Of a DNA stretch of 9,333 nucleotides, positions 1 through 6,466 are shown piece after piece. The notes beneath the pieces were generated by a model that saw nothing but the letters and a program-made list of their open reading frames with translations, had not been told where the DNA came from and ran no database searches. Source of the stretch: Oscillospiraceae bacterium (GTDB lineage: Bacteria > Bacillota > Clostridia > Oscillospirales > Ruminococcaceae); contig RKCM01000115.1 of NCBI GenBank assembly GCA_014858325.1, positions 1 through 9,333 of the forward strand, in the 5' to 3' direction. Both the position numbers and the translations under genes were made by a program. The stretch's first letter is position 1; the number at the start of each line of letters is the position of its first letter.

Positions 1-1374
1 GGTCTTATCCAGCTTCATACCGGCCAGAGCGGAGGTGGGGTTGAGCATCTCGCGCATACCGGGGCCGCCCTTGGGGCCCTCGTAGCGGATGACCACCACA
101 TCGCCCGGGACGATCTGGCCTGCGTAGATGGCGGCAATGGCGGTCTCCTCGCTGTTGAAGACCCGGGCCGGACCGGAGTGCTGCTGCATCTCGGGGGCCA
201 CGGCACTGCGCTTGACCACGCAGCCGTCCGGAGCGATGTTGCCCCACAGGATCTGCAGGCCGCCGGTCTCAGAGTAGGGGTTCTCAATGGGGCGGATGGC
301 CTTCTCGTTGAGGATGCGGGCACCCTTGATGTTCTCGCCCAGCGTCTTGCCGGTGACGGTGGGCACATCGAGGTCCAGCAGGCCCTTCTTGGCCAGCTCG
401 GCCTGCACGGCGGGGATGCCGCCTGCGGCGTAGAGGTCCAGCATGTGGGTGGGGCCTGCAGGGGCCAGGTGGCAGAGGTTGGGGGTCTTGGCGCTGATCT
501 CGTTGAAGAGCTTCAGGTCGATGGGCACCCCCGCCTCATAGGCGATGGCCAGCAGATGCAGGACGGTGTTGGTGGAACAGCCCAGGGCCATATCACAGGT
601 GAGGGCGTTGCGGATGGAGCGCTCGTTGATGATCTGGCGGGCGGTGATGCCCTTGTTGACCATCTCCATCACAGCCATGCCCGCGTGCTTGGCCAGCTGC
701 AGGCGCTTGGAGTAGACGGCGGGGATGGTGCCGTTGCCGGGCAGGGCGATACCGATGGCCTCGCACAGGCAGTTCATGCTGTTGGCGGTGTACATGCCGG
801 AGCAGGAGCCGCAGCTGGGGCAGCAGTTGCAGGTGCAGTCCTCCAGCTGTGCATCGGTGATCATGCCGGCCTTATAGGCGCCCACGGCCTCGAACATCTT
901 GGAGAGGCTGACTTCCTCGCCACCGTAGGTACCGGCCAGCATGGGGCCGCCGGAGCAGACCACGGCGGGCACATCCATGCGGACGGCGGCCATGACCATG
1001 CCGGGAACGATCTTATCGCAGTTGGGCACCAGCACCAGACCATCCAGCTGATGGGCCATCAGCATGGTCTCCACGCTGTCGCAGATGAGCTCGCGGGAGG
1101 CGAGGGAGTATTTCATGCCCACATGGCCCATGGCGATGCCGTCGCACACACCGATGGCGGGGATGAGGATGGGGGTGCCGCCCGCCATCTGGACGCCCGC
1201 CTTGACGGCGTCGGCGATCTTATCCAAATTCATGTGGCCGGGGACGATCTCGCTGTAGGCGCTGACCACACCGATGAGGGGCCGCTCCAGCTCCTCCGGG
1301 GTGTAGCCCAAAGCATAAAACAGGCTGCGGTTGGGGGCTCGCTCCGAGCCCTTGGTGACGTTGTCGCTTCTCAT
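1..1374 (-). CDS. ilvD: Dihydroxy-acid dehydratase IlvD, 3' end cut off by the window
   Basis: This enzyme dehydrates 2,3-dihydroxy-isovalerate and 2,3-dihydroxy-3-methylvalerate to the 2-keto acids of valine and isoleucine, using an Fe-S cluster in the cytoplasm. The 458 visible codons begin MRSDNVTKGSERAPNRSLFY and are open to the left edge; family members are usually about 550-560 aa, so roughly 100 residues are missing. Hallmarks are PNCDKIVPGM (Cys119), the CPSCGSCSGMYTANSMN block (about 185-201), GVCDGIAMGH (75-84) and LPGNGTIPA (211-219). At the site where some relatives carry an extra cluster cysteine this protein reads VPGHMN, a form I recall from other Firmicutes. The segment just before the cluster motif is unusually cysteine-rich. 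The ATG at 1374 matches the family N-terminus, but the ribosome site is weak (AAGAGAG at 1381-1387). It is the last gene of the ilv cluster, separated from ilvC by a repeat and a hairpin. Confidence 0.97.
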   Translation of the reverse strand, partial: MRSDNVTKGSERAPNRSLFYALGYTPEELERPLIGVVSAYSEIVPGHMNLDKIADAVKAGVQMAGGTPILIPAIGVCDGIAMGHVGMKYSLASRELICDSVETMLMAHQLDGLVLVPNCDKIVPGMVMAAVRMDVPAVVCSGGPMLAGTYGGEEVSLSKMFEAVGAYKAGMITDAQLEDCTCNCCPSCGSCSGMYTANSMNCLCEAIGIALPGNGTIPAVYSKRLQLAKHAGMAVMEMVNKGITARQIINERSIRNALTCDMALGCSTNTVLHLLAIAYEAGVPIDLKLFNEISAKTPNLCHLAPAGPTHMLDLYAAGGIPAVQAELAKKGLLDLDVPTVTGKTLGENIKGARILNEKAIRPIENPYSETGGLQILWGNIAPDGCVVKRSAVAPEMQQHSGPARVFNSEETAIAAIYAGQIVPGDVVVIRYEGPKGGPGMREMLNPTSALAGMKLDKT

Positions 1375-1399
1375 TTTGAACTCTCTTTTCTCTTATAGC

Positions 1400-1435
1400 A
1401 AAAAGGTCCCTCCCAAAAAAGGAGGGAGCCTTTTT
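1400..1435 (-). terminator. Terminator-type hairpin in front of ilvD
   Basis: The arms 1400-1413 (AAAAAGGTCCCTCC) and 1421-1435 (GGAGGGAGCCTTTTT) pair almost perfectly, with a single bulged G and a 7-nt loop. Read on the minus strand, the stem ends in five Ts, so it fits an intrinsic terminator after ilvBNC. It is nearly symmetrical and could also work on the plus strand, but no plus-strand gene ends here. It lies only 25 nt upstream of the ilvD start, so it could instead be a leaky terminator or attenuator that sets ilvD level. The structure is plain in the sequence; its role is inferred. Confidence 0.7.
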
Positions 1436-1457
1436 AGTTGCAGAAATTCCTCTGGCC

Positions 1458-1571
1458 AAACTCCTTCCGTCATCGCTTGCGCGATGCCACCTCCCTCAGT
1501 GAGGGAGGCTTATCCGTACGGGCAGGCTCCCTCTTTGAGGGGGCTGTCGCCGCAGGCGACTGGGGGAGTTT
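1458..1571. mobile_element. MITE-like palindromic element between ilvC and ilvD
   Basis: This 114-bp noncoding block has imperfect terminal inverted repeats: AAACTCCTTCCGTC at the left and the complement of AAACTCCCCCAGTC at the right (11 of 14 match). Inside are two copies, in opposite orientation, of one design: a short GC stem (CATCGC/GCGATG at 1471-1486; TCGCC/GGCGA at 1547-1559), a 2-3 nt joint, then a CTCCCTC/GAGGGAG stem (1490-1508; 1526-1544). The right end stops one base before the ilvC stop codon. A third copy of the half-unit lies at 6413-6457. No ORF or transposase is present, so it would be non-autonomous. The family link to Faecalibacterium-type intergenic repeats is from memory. 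Target-site duplications were not evident. Confidence 0.65.
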
Positions 1572-1572
1572 C

Positions 1573-2592
1573 TTACTTCTTCAACCAGCTCATCATGCCG
1601 CGCAGCTCGGCACCCACCTTCTCGATGGGGTGCTCGGCCTGCATCCGGCGCTCGGCCAGGAAGTGGACCTTGCGGCCGCCGTTGGGGCTCATCTCGGTCA
1701 GGAACTCGGAAGCAAAGGTGCCGTCCTGGATCTCGGTCAGGACCTTCTTCATCTCCTTGCGGGTCTCTGCGGTGATGAGACGCTTGCCGGTGCGGTAATC
1801 GCCGTACTCGGCGGTGTTGGAGATGGAGTAGCGCATCTTGGAGAAGCCGCCCTCGTTGATGAGGTCCACGATCAGCTTCATCTCGTGGCAGGTCTCAAAG
1901 TAAGCCATCTCGGGCTCGTAGCCGGCCTCCACCAGGGTGTCGAAGCCTGCGTGGATCAGCTCGCAGACGCCGCCGCACAGCACGGCCTGCTCGCCAAACA
2001 GATCGGTCTCGGTCTCCTCCTTGAAGGTGGTCTGCAGGATGCCTGCACGGCCCGCGCCGATGCCGGAGGCATAAGCCAGAGCGATGTCCTTGGCCTTGCC
2101 GGTGTAGTCCTGCTCCACGCAGATCAGAGAGGGGCAGCCCTCGCCCTCGGTATACAGGCGGCGGACGATGTGGCCGGGGCCCTTGGGAGCGATCATGATG
2201 ACGTCCACATTCTTGGGGGCGGTGATGGTCTTGAAGTGGATGTTGAAGCCGTGTGCAAAGGCCAGGGCCTTGCCCTCGGTCATATAGGGAGCCACCTGCT
2301 TGTTGTAGATGTCGGCGCACAGCTCATCGGGCACCAGCATCATGACCACGTCGCCGGCCTTGGCAGCCTCTTCCACTTCCATCACCTTGAAGTTGGGATG
2401 GGTAGCGGCGAACTCGGAAGCCTTGGCCCAGTGGGCAGAGCCCTTGCGCAGACCAACGACGACGTTGACGCCGCTCTCGGCCAGATTCTCGGAGTGGGCG
2501 TGGCCCTGGCTGCCGAAGCCGATGATGGCGACGGTCTTGCCATCCAGCACGCCAAGGTTGCAGTCGGAATCGTAGTATTTCTTGATCGCCAT
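1573..2592 (-). CDS. ilvC: Ketol-acid reductoisomerase IlvC (class I, short form)
   Basis: IlvC isomerises and reduces acetolactate or acetohydroxybutyrate to the dihydroxy acids used by IlvD, with NADPH and Mg2+. The 339-aa length is typical of the short class I form. The N-terminal Rossmann fold carries GFGSQG at 25-30, followed by the cofactor-specificity loop GLRKGSAHW (47-55), whose Arg, Lys and Ser suggest NADPH preference. His114 (AFAHGFNIHF) and Lys137 (APKGPGH) sit where the catalytic residues belong. In the helical C-terminal domain Asp197, Glu201, Glu233 and Glu237 match the metal and substrate ligands. The start at 2592 is set by AAGGAG at 2602-2607, 9 nt upstream. It lies 63 bp after ilvN with no terminator between, so it is probably cotranscribed with ilvBN. 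The stop codon abuts the palindromic element. Confidence 0.98.
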   Translation of the reverse strand: MAIKKYYDSDCNLGVLDGKTVAIIGFGSQGHAHSENLAESGVNVVVGLRKGSAHWAKASEFAATHPNFKVMEVEEAAKAGDVVMMLVPDELCADIYNKQVAPYMTEGKALAFAHGFNIHFKTITAPKNVDVIMIAPKGPGHIVRRLYTEGEGCPSLICVEQDYTGKAKDIALAYASGIGAGRAGILQTTFKEETETDLFGEQAVLCGGVCELIHAGFDTLVEAGYEPEMAYFETCHEMKLIVDLINEGGFSKMRYSISNTAEYGDYRTGKRLITAETRKEMKKVLTEIQDGTFASEFLTEMSPNGGRKVHFLAERRMQAEHPIEKVGAELRGMMSWLKK

Positions 2593-2655
2593 GGTAGTAG
2601 TCTCCTTTTACTCTGTTCTGAATGATTTATGGATGATGATGATTGATTGAAAGGC

Positions 2656-3204
2656 TTATGTGTTGATGTGCAGCTGGTTCTCCCGCACCTCCTGCGGGGG
2701 CTTCTGGATATGCTCGTGCATCCCGCCCCGTTCCAGCGCCGTGACGCCGGTGCGGCATTGCTCCAGGATGTGGTAATCCTGAAACATTTTCAGGAAGGCG
2801 TCGATCTTCTCGGGCTTGCCGATGAGCTCGAAGATCATGCTGTCCGGCGAAAGATCGATGATCTTGGCCTTGTAGATGCCGGCGATCTCCCGCAGCTCGG
2901 TGCGGTTGCGGACGTTGGCTTCCACCTTCAGCAGCAGCAGCTCCCGCTCCAGCGCATTTTCGTGGTCCAGCACGAAGACCTGCCGGGTGACCTCCAGCCG
3001 CTCGGTCTGCAAGATCAGCTGGCTGAGGGCCTTTTCGTCGCTGGTGATGGTGACGGTGATGCGGCTGACGGTGGGGTCGTTGGTGGCGGAGACCGTGAGG
3101 CTGTCGATGTTGAAGCCTCTGCGGCAGAACAGGCTGGACACCCGGGCCAGAACGCCGCTCTGGTTGTCCACCAGCAGGCTGATGACTCTGCGTTTCCGTT
3201 CCAT
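2656..3204 (-). CDS. ilvN: Acetohydroxyacid synthase regulatory (small) subunit IlvN
   Basis: This 182-aa protein is the regulatory partner of IlvB; it raises catalytic activity and confers feedback inhibition by valine. The N-terminal ACT domain (about 5-78) contains NQSGVLARVSSLFCRRGFN. Asn14, Gly17 and Asn32 align with the valine-contact positions known from E. coli IlvH, so feedback control is predicted to be intact. A second ACT-like domain follows (about 84-158), and the last 20 or so residues are a polar tail that does not look conserved. The start codon is 12 nt downstream of the ilvB stop, and its strong ribosome site overlaps that stop, which suggests translational coupling and balanced subunit amounts. 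The gene symbol ilvH would be equally valid. Confidence 0.96.
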   Translation of the reverse strand: MERKRRVISLLVDNQSGVLARVSSLFCRRGFNIDSLTVSATNDPTVSRITVTITSDEKALSQLILQTERLEVTRQVFVLDHENALERELLLLKVEANVRNRTELREIAGIYKAKIIDLSPDSMIFELIGKPEKIDAFLKMFQDYHILEQCRTGVTALERGGMHEHIQKPPQEVRENQLHINT

Positions 3205-3211
3205 GGGGCTC

Positions 3212-3218
3212 CCTCCTT
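3212..3218 (-). promoter_or_regulatory. ilvN ribosome binding site overlapping the ilvB stop codon
   Basis: The minus strand reads TAAGGAGG, in which the TAA stop of ilvB (3219-3217) shares two bases with a full AAGGAGG Shine-Dalgarno sequence. The ilvN ATG follows 7 nt after it. Ribosomes ending ilvB would be placed directly on the ilvN start, a standard sign of translational coupling. Confidence 0.85.
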
Positions 3219-4881
3219 ATTTCATGATGATGTCGTTGATGTCGCCGCCGGGAGGGATCATGGGCAGGACACGCTCGTCCTTGTTGATCATGCACTCGAT
3301 CCAGGTGGGGCCCTTCTGCCGGAGGGCGTCGGCGAAGGCGTCCTGAAACTCCTTCAGGTTTTCGCAGTGGTAGCCCTTGAGCCCGAAGCCCTCCGCTAGC
3401 TTGACGAAGTTGGTCTTGCGGTGGGGGTCCGTCTGGGAGAAGCGCTTGCCGTAGAAGGCGGTCTGCCACTGGCGGACCATGCCCAGCACCTGGTTGTTGA
3501 AGATGACCGTGATGATGGGCAGCTCATAGCTGACGGCGGTGCAGGCTTCGTTGAGGTTCATGTGGAAGGAGCCGTCTCCCGTGAACATGACCACCCGCTG
3601 GCTGCGGCCAAGGCCCATCTGGGCGCCGATGGCAGCGCCGTAGCCAAAGCCCATGGTACCCAGCCCGCCGCTGGTGATGAAGCCGCGGCTCTTGGTGTGG
3701 CGGATGTACTGGGCCGCCCACATCTGGTGCTGGCCCACGTCGGTGACGTACACGGCCTCCGGGCCGCACTGGTTGCACACCTCGCCGATGACCTGATGGG
3801 GCATCAGGCAGGAGGCGTCGGACACCGGGTGGTAATCCTGCGCCTGCCACTCGCGGATCATCCGCATCCAGTCAGGGTGCTTCTTCTCCGCGATCTGGGG
3901 CAGCATGGCCTTCAAAACATAGGCGGCATCGCCGGTGATGGAGAGATCAACGTCTACATTCTTGCCCAGCTCGCTGGGGTCGATGTCGATCTGGATGATG
4001 GTGGCATTTTTGGCAAAGGTCTTGGGGTTGAGGGCCACCCGGTCCGAGAAGCGGGTGCCCACCGCGATCAGAACGTCGCAATCGGCCACGGCCCGGTTGG
4101 AGGTGTAGCAGCCGTGCATCCCCAGCATCCCGATGTTCATGGGGTCGCCGTAGGGCACAACGCCCGCCGCCATCAGGGTGTAGGTGGCCGGGATCTCCGC
4201 CTTGTGGAGCAGGTCCCGCAGAGGCTGGCAGGAAGCCGCGCTCCGCACGCCGCCGCCGAAGTAGACCAGCGGCCGCTGGGCCGCATTGATGAGGTCTGCC
4301 GCCCATTTCACCTGCTGCTCGTTGAAGGTGGTCACGGTGCGGATGGGCTCCGGGTGCTTGGGGGTGAACTCGCAGACAGCTGCGGTCACATCCTTGGGGA
4401 TATCCACCAGCACGGGGCCCTTGCGGCCGCTCTGGGCAATGCGGAAGGCCGAGCGCATGGTGTCGGCCAGGTCTTCCACCCGGCGCACCGTGAAGTTGTG
4501 CTTGGTGATGGGCATCGTGATGCCCTCGATGTAGGCTTCCTGAAAGCTGTCCTTGCCAATGCCCGGGGTGGCCACGTTGCCGGTGAAGGCCACCATGGGG
4601 ACGGAATCCATGTAAGCCGTGGCAATGCCGGTGACGAGGTTGGTGGCACCCGGGCCGCTGGTGGCCAGCACCACGCCGGTGCGGCCGGTGGCGCGGGCGT
4701 AGCCGTCTGCCGCATGGGACGCGCCCTGCTCGTGGGCGGTGAGCACATGGGTGATGCGGTCGGCGTTTTTGTAGAGCTCATCGTAGAGATTCAGCACGGC
4801 GCCGCCGGGGTAGCCGAAGAGGGTGTCCACTCCCTGCTCGCAGAGCACTTCCACGAAGATCTGTGAACCATTCAACTGCAT
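3217..4881 (-). CDS. ilvB: Acetohydroxyacid (acetolactate) synthase catalytic subunit IlvB
   Basis: IlvB joins two pyruvates, or pyruvate and 2-ketobutyrate, with loss of CO2, the first shared step toward valine, leucine and isoleucine. The 554 aa fit the family length. The N-terminal ThDP domain (1 to about 165) has GYPGGAVLNLYDEL, the catalytic Glu51 in TAHEQGASHAADGYAR, and SGPGATN (75-81). The middle domain (about 190-325) follows. The C-terminal ThDP domain has GDGSFHMNLNEA from 435 and Asn462-Asn463, the GDG-NN metal/ThDP motif. The start at 4881 is supported by AGGAG at 4891-4895 with 9 nt spacing and by the conserved MQLNGSQIF start; an in-frame ATG at 4923 would add 14 basic, unconserved residues and lacks a good ribosome site. 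It is the first gene of the ilv transcript, with a promoter at 4986-5013. Confidence 0.98.
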   Translation of the reverse strand: MQLNGSQIFVEVLCEQGVDTLFGYPGGAVLNLYDELYKNADRITHVLTAHEQGASHAADGYARATGRTGVVLATSGPGATNLVTGIATAYMDSVPMVAFTGNVATPGIGKDSFQEAYIEGITMPITKHNFTVRRVEDLADTMRSAFRIAQSGRKGPVLVDIPKDVTAAVCEFTPKHPEPIRTVTTFNEQQVKWAADLINAAQRPLVYFGGGVRSAASCQPLRDLLHKAEIPATYTLMAAGVVPYGDPMNIGMLGMHGCYTSNRAVADCDVLIAVGTRFSDRVALNPKTFAKNATIIQIDIDPSELGKNVDVDLSITGDAAYVLKAMLPQIAEKKHPDWMRMIREWQAQDYHPVSDASCLMPHQVIGEVCNQCGPEAVYVTDVGQHQMWAAQYIRHTKSRGFITSGGLGTMGFGYGAAIGAQMGLGRSQRVVMFTGDGSFHMNLNEACTAVSYELPIITVIFNNQVLGMVRQWQTAFYGKRFSQTDPHRKTNFVKLAEGFGLKGYHCENLKEFQDAFADALRQKGPTWIECMINKDERVLPMIPPGGDINDIIMK

Positions 4882-4938
4882 GGTGTGTTTCTCCTGTTTC
4901 CTGTTCCTTCTCTGGACGCACATTCCAGATTTCCCTCA

Positions 4939-4958
4939 GATACGTCACATATCGTATC
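4939..4958. promoter_or_regulatory. Inverted repeat in the ilvB leader
   Basis: GATACG (4939-4944) and CGTATC (4953-4958) form a perfect 6-bp inverted repeat around 8 nt. It lies about 20-40 nt downstream of the predicted ilvB transcription start, so it could be an operator or a small RNA hairpin. The leader has no run of Ts after it, so it is not a terminator. Its function is unknown. Confidence 0.4.
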
Positions 4959-4985
4959 CATTCCTGAATTTTGAACGTTGGGTCA

Positions 4986-5013
4986 ATTATACTATAAATC
5001 GGCCCATTGTCCA
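4986..5013 (-). promoter_or_regulatory. Predicted sigma-A promoter of ilvB
   Basis: On the minus strand TGGACA (5013-5008) and a perfect TATAAT (4991-4986) are 16 bp apart, in an AT-rich stretch of an otherwise GC-rich region. Transcription would start near 4979, leaving a leader of about 98 nt before ilvB. The leader is too short for a T-box and shows no T-box motif. Confidence 0.65.
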
Positions 5014-5065
5014 GCGATGATTTGTAACGTGAATCAGCTCAAAGATGAAGATAATTGAACACATC

Positions 5066-5094
5066 TTGCGAAGCTGCACGAAAGGCTGTATAAT
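5066..5094 (+). promoter_or_regulatory. Predicted sigma-A promoter of the DUF815 ATPase gene
   Basis: TTGCGA (5066-5071) and a perfect TATAAT (5089-5094) are separated by the ideal 17 bp. Transcription would start near 5101, about 27 nt before the ATG. The promoter points away from that of ilvB; the two -35 boxes are 52 bp apart, so the divergent genes need not share control elements. Confidence 0.75.
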
Positions 5095-5127
5095 TTCTAG
5101 GAGAATTGTCAAGAGGAGACTTTACTT

Positions 5128-6345
5128 ATGAACCTTCGTGAATGGAACGCCCGTCTGCACGGGCTGGTGGTATTTCGTGCCCTGCTGGACGACCCGGTGG
5201 TGGCAAAGCTGGTGGACCTGACCGACCGCATGGAGACCTGCGCCCCCGGCCACGCCGCCGTGTGCGACGCCGTGGCACAGTTTGAAGCCGCCCTGTTCGA
5301 CCACACGGTCAACTGGAGCGACCATCTCTCGGCCGCTGTGCTGGAGACCGAGACCGTCTGCGTGCGGCAGGCCGCCGCCGGGGCGCTCTCCCCGGTCTTA
5401 CAGACGGCGCTGGACCGGGAGCTGGCCTTTTTGCAGGCGCTTTGCGGCCTGACGCTGGACGAGCTGCTGGCATCCGCCGGTTCTGCCGCCGGGCAGGCGC
5501 AGGAACTGGATTTTCTGCCCCGGTGGGAGACGCGGCCCATCGACCTGCCCGCTGCCTACGCCCAGCGGATGAGCGAGGCGGGCAAAAAGGGCTACGGGAT
5601 GTTTGCCAAGCACCATGTCTTTACGGTGGAAAGCGGCCGTCTCGTGCCCGTCAAGTACCCGGACCCGCAGAAGCTCTCCGAGCTGCCGGGCTATGAGGGG
5701 GAGCGGGAAAAAGTCCTTGCCAACACCCGGGCATTGCTGGCCGGGATGCCCGCCAACAACGTGCTGCTTTACGGCGATGCGGGCACCGGCAAATCCAGCA
5801 CGGTGAAGGCCATTGCCAATGAGTTTGCCTCCGAGGGCCTGCGGCTGGTGGAGGTGAAAAAGAACCAGCTGTACCAGATCCCCGACCTGATGGACCAGCT
5901 GGCGGCCAACCCCCTCAAGTTCATCCTCTTCATCGACGATTTGAGCTTTACCGCCAACGACGACAATTTTGCCGCCCTGAAGGCCATTCTGGAGGGCAGC
6001 GTGGGGGGCCGTGCCCGGAACATTGCGGTCTACGCCACCTCCAACCGCCGCCACCTCATCAAGGAGACCCTGACCGACCGCACCGGCGACGACATCCACG
6101 AAGCCGACACCCGGCAGGAGCTCATGAGCCTTTCCGCCCGGTTTGGCCTCACCGTCACCTTCCAGCGGCCCGAGAAGGCCCGCTTTGAGGCCATCCTCAC
6201 CGAGCTGGCCCGGCAGCACCACATCGAGATGCCCCACGACGAGCTGCTCGTCAAGGCCGAGGCTTTTGCCATCCGTGCCGGAGGCCGCAGCCCCCGCGTG
6301 GCCAAGCAGTTCATCGAGCAGTGCGAGGCCGGGGTGCAGAAGTGA
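5128..6345 (+). CDS. DUF815-type AAA+ ATPase
   Basis: This 405-aa cytoplasmic protein fits the DUF815 family of AAA+-like ATPases, whose substrate is not known to me. Residues 1 to about 150 form a helical N-terminal region without a recognisable motif. The ATPase core has a Walker A motif, GDAGTGKS (216-223), and a Walker B motif, FILFIDDLSF (265-274), with Asp270-Asp271. TSNRRHL (304-310) is in the sensor 1 position, and GGRSPR near the C-terminus (385-390) supplies a candidate sensor 2 arginine. All motifs needed for ATP hydrolysis look intact, and no signal peptide or membrane segment is seen. The start is fixed by AGGAG at 5114-5118, 9 nt before the ATG. It is a single-gene unit with its own promoter and terminator, divergent from ilvB; the neighbourhood gives no clue to its job. 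The family name rests on the overall pattern, and general AAA+ membership is firmer. Confidence 0.9.
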   Translation: MNLREWNARLHGLVVFRALLDDPVVAKLVDLTDRMETCAPGHAAVCDAVAQFEAALFDHTVNWSDHLSAAVLETETVCVRQAAAGALSPVLQTALDRELAFLQALCGLTLDELLASAGSAAGQAQELDFLPRWETRPIDLPAAYAQRMSEAGKKGYGMFAKHHVFTVESGRLVPVKYPDPQKLSELPGYEGEREKVLANTRALLAGMPANNVLLYGDAGTGKSSTVKAIANEFASEGLRLVEVKKNQLYQIPDLMDQLAANPLKFILFIDDLSFTANDDNFAALKAILEGSVGGRARNIAVYATSNRRHLIKETLTDRTGDDIHEADTRQELMSLSARFGLTVTFQRPEKARFEAILTELARQHHIEMPHDELLVKAEAFAIRAGGRSPRVAKQFIEQCEAGVQK

Positions 6346-6367
6346 TCGGAAGCACCCGATCAACAAG

Positions 6368-6401
6368 AAAAGCCATCTGCCGCAAAGCAGATGGCTTTTT
6401 T
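6368..6401 (+). terminator. Intrinsic terminator of the DUF815 gene
   Basis: A perfect 13-bp stem (6368-6380 with 6387-6399) closes a 6-nt loop, CGCAAA, and runs into six Ts (6396-6401). It starts 22 nt after the stop codon. The AAAA at its base makes it a possible terminator on the minus strand too, where it would stop the Ig-like gene. Confidence 0.93.
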
Positions 6402-6412
6402 GTGTTTAGAAC

Positions 6413-6457
6413 TTGGCTCCCCCCTCTGGGGGAGCTGGCGCCAAGCGCCTGAGAGGG
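6413..6457 (+). repeat. Third copy of the paired-hairpin repeat
   Basis: GCTCCCCC/GGGGGAGC (6416-6423 with 6428-6435) is followed by a short GC stem, GGCGC/GCGCC (6437-6441 with 6445-6449), and then TGAGAGGG. This is the same order of parts as the right half of the element at 1458-1571, with stems kept by matching changes in both arms. The terminal repeat is worn. It lies between two convergent genes, after the terminator and before the stop of the Ig-like gene. Confidence 0.6.
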
Positions 6458-6466
6458 CGAGGCCGT

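Noticed and set aside
1392..1397. TATAAG preceded by TGC as a possible ilvD promoter -10
   Set aside because: No -35 lies at the right distance (only a T run in the hairpin loop), and the transcript would start about 10 nt before the ATG.
178..1398. Long plus-strand reading frame opposite ilvD (about 406 codons)
   Set aside because: It is the antisense shadow of a clear ilvD, produced by GC-biased third positions; its product is a low-complexity His, Gly, Ala and Asp-rich string with no family likeness.
1438..2625. Long plus-strand reading frame opposite ilvC
   Set aside because: It runs antisense through a clear ilvC and across the palindromic repeat, with a low-complexity product and no ribosome site.
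2631..2649. Short GAT/GATT repetition between ilvN and ilvC
   Set aside because: It is a brief low-complexity run with no stem or known motif; chance is sufficient.
3421..4866. Long plus-strand reading frame opposite ilvB (about 481 codons)
   Set aside because: Antisense shadow of ilvB with the same His, Gly, Ala and Asp bias; no recognisable domain.
4882..4923. Alternative upstream start for IlvB adding MCVQRRNRKQEKHT
   Set aside because: No good ribosome site precedes it, the residues do not fit the family N-terminus, and the ATG at 4881 has an ideal AGGAG.
4872..4961. Possible 29-codon leader peptide (MDTICDVSEG...) overlapping the ilvB start
   Set aside because: The only ribosome-site-like bases (AGGA) touch the ATG with no spacing, and the peptide has just one Ile, one Val and one Leu, so it does not look like an attenuation peptide.
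4964..4978. CodY-like box near the ilvB transcription start
   Set aside because: Aligned by eye to AATTTTCWGAAAATT, only about 9 of 15 positions match, too few to claim.
5398..6366. Long minus-strand reading frame opposite the DUF815 gene
   Set aside because: Its start lies beside the DUF815 stop and terminator, its product is low complexity, and the plus strand carries clear ATPase motifs.
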